From the NCBI RefSeq assembly GCF_036013915.1, contig NZ_CP107900.1:124001-188000 (forward strand): a DNA stretch of 64,000 nucleotides, written 5' to 3'. This DNA comes from Streptomyces sp. NBC_00464 (GTDB lineage Bacteria > Actinomycetota > Actinomycetes > Streptomycetales > Streptomycetaceae). Shown here in pieces: positions 60,671 through 64,000 of the stretch; positions within the stretch are counted from its first letter, which is position 1, and each line of letters opens with the position of its first letter. The notes below the pieces were generated by a model that was not told the DNA's origin, searched no databases, and was given only the letters and a program-made list of their open reading frames with translations. A program made the translations under genes and the position numbers.

Positions 60671-60846
60671 CCAAGGAGATAGTGGCCCCGCCACTACGAC
60701 TTGTCCAGGGTCCACCTGGACTCCCCAAGCATCAGGCTGCTTCCCACTCGATGGCATGGTCACGCTTTCTTCACTTAGTCATCACTGCACGATCACCTCC
60801 AGTAGGCTGCGGGCGCTCCGTTCGCACCACTGAGGGGGATTTCTTC

Positions 60847-61350
60847 ATGCGTATCCGCTACGTCCTGACCACTGCCGTGACTACTGCGGCTGCCGCCGCA
60901 CTCGGGCTCGCGGTAGTAGTGCCGGCACAGGCGGCCGAGTACTCCTCGGCCCTGAAGATCAAGGGCGTCCAGTACGACGCTCCGGGCCGGGACTCCAACA
61001 AGTGCTCTGGCGGCAACACCAAGAACGAGTACCTGACGATCAAGAACTACTCGAAGACGGCGACCGTGAACCTGAAGGGCTACAAGGTCAAGGACGCCGC
61101 CGGAAACACGTTCACCTTCAAGAACAGCCACGTCCTGCAGCCGGGCGACCAGGTCAGTCTGCGCGGCGGCCGCGGCGCCGACTCAGACGCCAAGAACGTC
61201 GTCTACCGCCAGAACTGCAACTTCATCTGGAACAACGACAAGGACACCATCTACTTCTACAAGCCGGGTGGAGTCCGAGCCGACGTCCACGCCTACACCA
61301 AGAAGGCCAACGACAAGGACGGCAACGGCTACATCGCCTACCACGGCTGA
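60847..61350 (+). CDS. Secreted lamin-tail-domain protein
   Basis: 167 residues from ATG 60847 with GGGGA upstream. The signal peptide (VLTTAVTTAAAAALGLAVVV, cleaved after AQA) precedes a lamin-tail (LTD) Ig-like fold: KNEYLTIKNYSKTATVNLKG, VKDAAGNTFTFKNSHVLQPG and QNCNFIWNNDKDTIYFYKPG. One disulfide is likely. LTD proteins bind surfaces or envelope components. Codon use is biased to AAG and AAC, as in highly expressed genes. A terminator follows at 61368. Confidence 0.8.
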   Translation: MRIRYVLTTAVTTAAAAALGLAVVVPAQAAEYSSALKIKGVQYDAPGRDSNKCSGGNTKNEYLTIKNYSKTATVNLKGYKVKDAAGNTFTFKNSHVLQPGDQVSLRGGRGADSDAKNVVYRQNCNFIWNNDKDTIYFYKPGGVRADVHAYTKKANDKDGNGYIAYHG

Positions 61351-61367
61351 CGAGTCGCCTCTATCCA

Positions 61368-61413
61368 GTGAGGGTCGGCGGCCAAAAGAACACACTCGAC
61401 GGCCGACCCTCAC
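61368..61413 (+). terminator. Hairpin terminator
   Basis: GTGAGGGTCGGC (61368-61379) and GCCGACCCTCAC (61402-61413) form a perfect 12-bp stem, 18 bases after the lamin-tail stop codon. Confidence 0.65.
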
Positions 61414-61812
61414 AGCTGGCCCTACCCAATCAAGCAGATCTTGCAGCCACTGTCTGGAGCTGCCTTGGCGCCTTCCCACAGGGCGCGGGCTGCGGTGGAG
61501 GGCCTGCTCGTCGACGTCGCCCGGCGTCCGGACTGGTGGCCTCGGCCGGGTGGCGAGGAGGTCGCCGATGTCTTCGGGGCGCGTTGCTGGGTCTCGATCG
61601 TGGCCTACCTCGACGAGGTCAAGGTACGTGACGTCGGTTGGGCGGGGGTGAAGTTGGGTGGTGGTCCTGGAACTGGCTCCACGCCCTTCGCCGTCACCGT
61701 ATCTCCTGCATGGCAGAAGCGTCGCCCGCAGTACAGGGATCGCCGCATGTCAGCATCCATGGCCTCCCGGCGCGCGTACCGTGAGGGGACGACCCGCCGG
61801 GAGGACCAGCCG
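61414..61812 (+). other. Open frame upstream of the antitoxin, not assigned
   Basis: About 400 bases. The frame of the antitoxin is open back to 61441 and reads GLLVDVARRPDWWPRPGGEE and FGARCWVSIVAYLDEVKVRD, which looks like part of another protein, but the stretch has no ribosome site and joins the antitoxin without a stop. I treat it as a remnant. Confidence 0.35.
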
Positions 61813-62118
61813 ATGAGCGCACAGCCCGACCACGCACCCTTCACGCCGTACGCCCCCGCACCCGGGGCGCCGGCCGAACTCCTCGCCCAGCTGCGCGCCG
61901 ACCAGCGCGCTGATCAGTGGGTGCCGGCCTTCGAACGGGAGTGGGCGGCGGCGCTGGAGGAGTCCCGCCGTACATTCTCCCTCGCCGGGCTGTACGAGGT
62001 CGTCCAGGACTGGCAGGGCCGTCTCGCCTCCGCCCCGGCGGTCGACGCGTTCGTCGCCTCCGGCTACGACGACAGCGAGTTCATCGACATGGCGGACCTG
62101 CGGGAAAGACGCCGGTGA
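61813..62118 (+). CDS. DUF6247-type antitoxin
   Basis: 101 residues from ATG 61813. The pattern WVPAFEREWAAALEESRRTF then LAGLYEVVQDWQGRLASAPA matches DUF6247, a small helical family that precedes RelE-type toxins in actinobacteria. The stop overlaps the next gene start (GTGA). It should bind and neutralise the toxin and probably repress the operon. Confidence 0.7.
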   Translation: MSAQPDHAPFTPYAPAPGAPAELLAQLRADQRADQWVPAFEREWAAALEESRRTFSLAGLYEVVQDWQGRLASAPAVDAFVASGYDDSEFIDMADLRERRR

Positions 62119-62375
62119 CCGGGCGGCCGTACGCGGTCAGCTTTTCAGCTCCGGCCGCGAAGGTACTCGACACCCTGCCCGAGGACGTCGAAGACATGGT
62201 GTGGGACGTCCTGGACACGGCCGCGGCCGACCCGTGGGGCTTTCGGCAGTGGAACGCCGACGACCTGGAGGGCCAGGACGTCCGCCACGCCTCCGTCGGC
62301 CAGCTGTCCCTCACCTACTGGGTGAACCGCCCCCTGCACCGCCTGTCCGTCCTCACCATTACCTGGCTCGGATAG
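62115..62375 (+). CDS. RelE/ParE-superfamily toxin
   Basis: 86 residues from GTG 62115. RelE-fold strands and helices are VSFSAPAAKVLDTLPEDVED, VGQLSLTYWVNRPLHRLSVL and TITWLG; the core YxV...R...VLxI pattern is kept. RelE toxins cut mRNA on the ribosome or poison gyrase (ParE). Coupled to the DUF6247 gene as a type II toxin-antitoxin pair that could stabilise the plasmid. An imperfect terminator follows. Confidence 0.75.
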   Translation: MTGRPYAVSFSAPAAKVLDTLPEDVEDMVWDVLDTAAADPWGFRQWNADDLEGQDVRHASVGQLSLTYWVNRPLHRLSVLTITWLG

Positions 62376-62386
62376 ACCGTGACAAT

Positions 62387-62420
62387 GCCCTGCCCGGCAT
62401 CGCAACTGCCGGGGCAGGCT
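62387..62420 (+). terminator. Hairpin terminator of the toxin-antitoxin operon
   Basis: TGCCCTGCCCGGCA and TGCCGGGGCAGGC pair with one bulge across a 7-base loop, 11 bases after the toxin stop. Confidence 0.5.
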
Positions 62421-62607
62421 GTTTCCGGTCGTAGCCACCACCCGGTGAAGCTTGCCGGCGCGCAGGACGATGAAGTCGTAGGCGAGCACAACAAGGACCA
62501 GGTGCACGGCCACAAACCTCGCTGCCGCCACTGACCGCAGCCCACCGCCTGGGAGATCACGGTCAGCCTGCGGAAAGCGGTGCTCGCTGCCCGCATCTGG
62601 CTTCTCT

Positions 62608-62745
62608 CTCGGCTACCCGAATTGGAAGGCGTACTGCGACGCGGAGTTCGGCATCAGCCGCGCGCAGGCGTACCGGATCCTGGACATCGCCCGCTTCCTT
62701 TCGGCGGTCCACGAAGCGGTCACCGCCAGGGCGATCTATGTGACC
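62608..62745 (+). pseudogene. Fragment of a plasmid-type DNA-binding protein
   Basis: The frame reads LGYPNWKAYCDAEFGISRAQ then AYRILDIARFLSAVHEAVTA, a helix-turn-helix of the kind found in Streptomyces plasmid and transfer genes (W-x-A-Y-C-x-A-E-F-G-I-S-R-x-Q). Start and end are missing. Confidence 0.5.
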
Positions 62746-62882
62746 TGTGGGGGGTGCCTCTATGTCCTTCGTCAAGGTGTGACCGTGTGCCGCAGTAGGC
62801 GACTCTTGAGCACCCCGGCAACCATTCCGGCTCGGCGGGGGTCCTCCATACCAGGCCCCGCTCGGGGCCTCGAAAACCGCGA

Positions 62883-64000
62883 GTCGGAGAAGCGAGCTGG
62901 TGGCAGGCCCGTCAGAGCCGGGAGCGCCTGGTCGACCGGCTGCTGGGCCGGTTCACCGACCCCGGTGCGGGCCTGACCCGCGACAAGACTCGGCGGCGGG
63001 GCCTGGGCAAGCTGCTGGACTAGCTCGAAGGCCAGCCCGGAGAGACCTGGCAGGATCGCTGGATGGCCAGCGGGGCGGACGACGCCGGCTTCGAGTGGAC
63101 CGATCTGCCCCTGCAGGGACGCGGCACACCCAAGGGCCACTGGCGCGATGAACTGGCCACGGGACTGGTGCTCCTGGTCGCCGGGCAGGCGATCCGCCCC
63201 AGCTACCCGTGGCTGCTGCGGCAGCGCGTGACGGTGATGCTCACCGAGTCCCGGGCCGCCAGTGACCCCGCTGCCTTCCAGCGGCTCGAACAACTGGCCC
63301 AGCATGCGACCCCGACAGCGAGGTCCGACGCCCTGAACAAGCTCACCTGGATCGTGATCCGCAAGGGTGGCCTGGTCAGCGACATCACCGTCGGCGACTG
63401 CATCGAGCTGACCACCGCACTGGAGGAACACCACTTCCGGGGCAGCGCCGGCCGGCCGCTGTTCTATGCCCTGCTCAAGGAGACCGGCGTGCTCCCGGCC
63501 AGCGCACCGGTGCGGCTGCGGGCGCTTCGCATCGAAGGCCGCCGCAGCGTCGAGCAGATCGTCGACGCGTACGCCATCGAGTGCCGGGCCGTCCGTGACC
63601 TGCTGGTCGAGTACTTCACCGAGCGGGCTCCCGAGCTCGACCACGTCTCGCTGCGTTCGATCGCCCGCAACCTGTGCCGGTTGTTCTGGCGCGACCTGGA
63701 GATCCACCATCCCGGCATCGACTCGCTGCGACTGACGCCCGAGGTCGCGCAGGCGTGGAAGGAACGCCTGGCCTACATCCGTGACGCCCAGGGCCACCCG
63801 GTGCGGCCGCGGGTGAACTTCCGCAGCGAGCTGGTGTTCATCCGGGCGTTCTACCAGGACATCGCCCGCTGGGCCGCCGACGATCCGGCGCGATGGGCGC
63901 CCTGGGTGGCGCCGTGTCCGATCAAGGCCAACGAGTGCGCGACGAAGAAGTCCAGGTCCGGGGTGAAGTCCCGGATGGACCAGCGGACCAGGACCCAGCT
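62883..64000 (+). pseudogene. Large integrase/recombinase gene with in-frame TAG, runs off the window
   Basis: The frame starts without a clear start codon, reads ARQSRERLVDRLLGRFTDPG and GLGKLLD, then hits TAG at 63021-63023 where Trp is expected. It continues open to the window end with ELATGLVLLVAGQAIRPSYP, LTWIVIRKGGLVSDITVGDC and LVEYFTERAPELDHVSLRSI. This is the N-terminal and central part of the large integrases found on Streptomyces transposons. An ATG at 63063 could restart translation, giving a shorter protein. The related C-terminus is at 803-1075 on the other strand. Confidence 0.6.

Noticed and set aside
1..64000. tRNA or rRNA genes
   Set aside because: I scanned for the conserved T-arm (GGTTCGAATCC-like) and rRNA motifs and found none that could be supported.

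Overview
The window looks like part of a large Streptomyces replicon, most likely a plasmid (perhaps linear) or a plasmid-derived island. GC content is very high, codon use is actinobacterial, and several gene families typical of Streptomyces are present (DUF2637, DUF6919-like, DUF6207, DUF6247, RsbW-like ATPases, XRE regulators with TPR tails). A ParA/ParB pair followed by five copies of a palindrome spaced exactly 151 bp apart, and a second iteron-like repeat field behind a DUF2637/HTH gene, point to a plasmid maintenance core. Insertion-sequence scraps and frameshifted genes are everywhere, so the region is mosaic and partly decaying.

Layout. 1-2.8 kb: end of a TetR gene, then nested wreckage of an integrase, a HEAT-repeat gene, an IS30-like and an IS3-like element. 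2.9-6.2 kb: small unknown genes, a GGDEF remnant, an ASCH protein and a Cys-containing small protein, several coupled by ATGA/GTGA overlaps. 6.6-12.2 kb: a two-gene operon encoding a caspase-like/STAND NTPase/WD40 protein of about 1,500 residues and an alpha/beta-hydrolase. 12.6-17.2 kb: a plasmid-type operon of small genes, several frameshifted, including zinc-ribbon and membrane proteins. 17.5-22.8 kb: partition and putative replication/maintenance core. 23-25 kb: a HEAT-repeat protein.

26.9-35.3 kb: a sugar/amino-sugar-like set (RmlD-like reductase, GNAT, UDP-sugar dehydrogenase, class III aminotransferase, Sir2-like protein) with a truncated epimerase, an RsbW-like ATPase and a divergent XRE/TPR regulator plus GNAT pair. 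36.8-46.5 kb: a secreted HNH nuclease, a small exported protein, a 2,085-residue RHS/YD polymorphic toxin with a probable membrane immunity protein, and behind it a truncated copy of the nuclease gene. 47.1-48.1 kb: a membrane-anchored Mrr-type nuclease with a small membrane partner.

48.5-55.8 kb: a compact cluster that reads like a small biosynthetic or resistance locus: YcaQ-type DNA glycosylase, MFS exporter, unknown protein, two YVTN beta-propellers, a 2OG-Fe(II) oxygenase, an ArsR regulator and a divergent VOC protein. 56.8-64 kb: a membrane Ser/Thr kinase, IS5/IS4/IS110 remnants, a secreted lamin-tail protein, a DUF6247/RelE-type toxin-antitoxin pair, and the start of a large integrase interrupted by a stop codon.

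The most interesting candidates for new biology are the caspase-NTPase-WD40 plus hydrolase operon (a likely self/non-self or abortive-infection system), the 48.5-55.8 kb cluster with three resistance-type functions, and the RHS toxin locus bracketed by duplicated nuclease sequence. All functions are read from motifs and context only; no database search was run.
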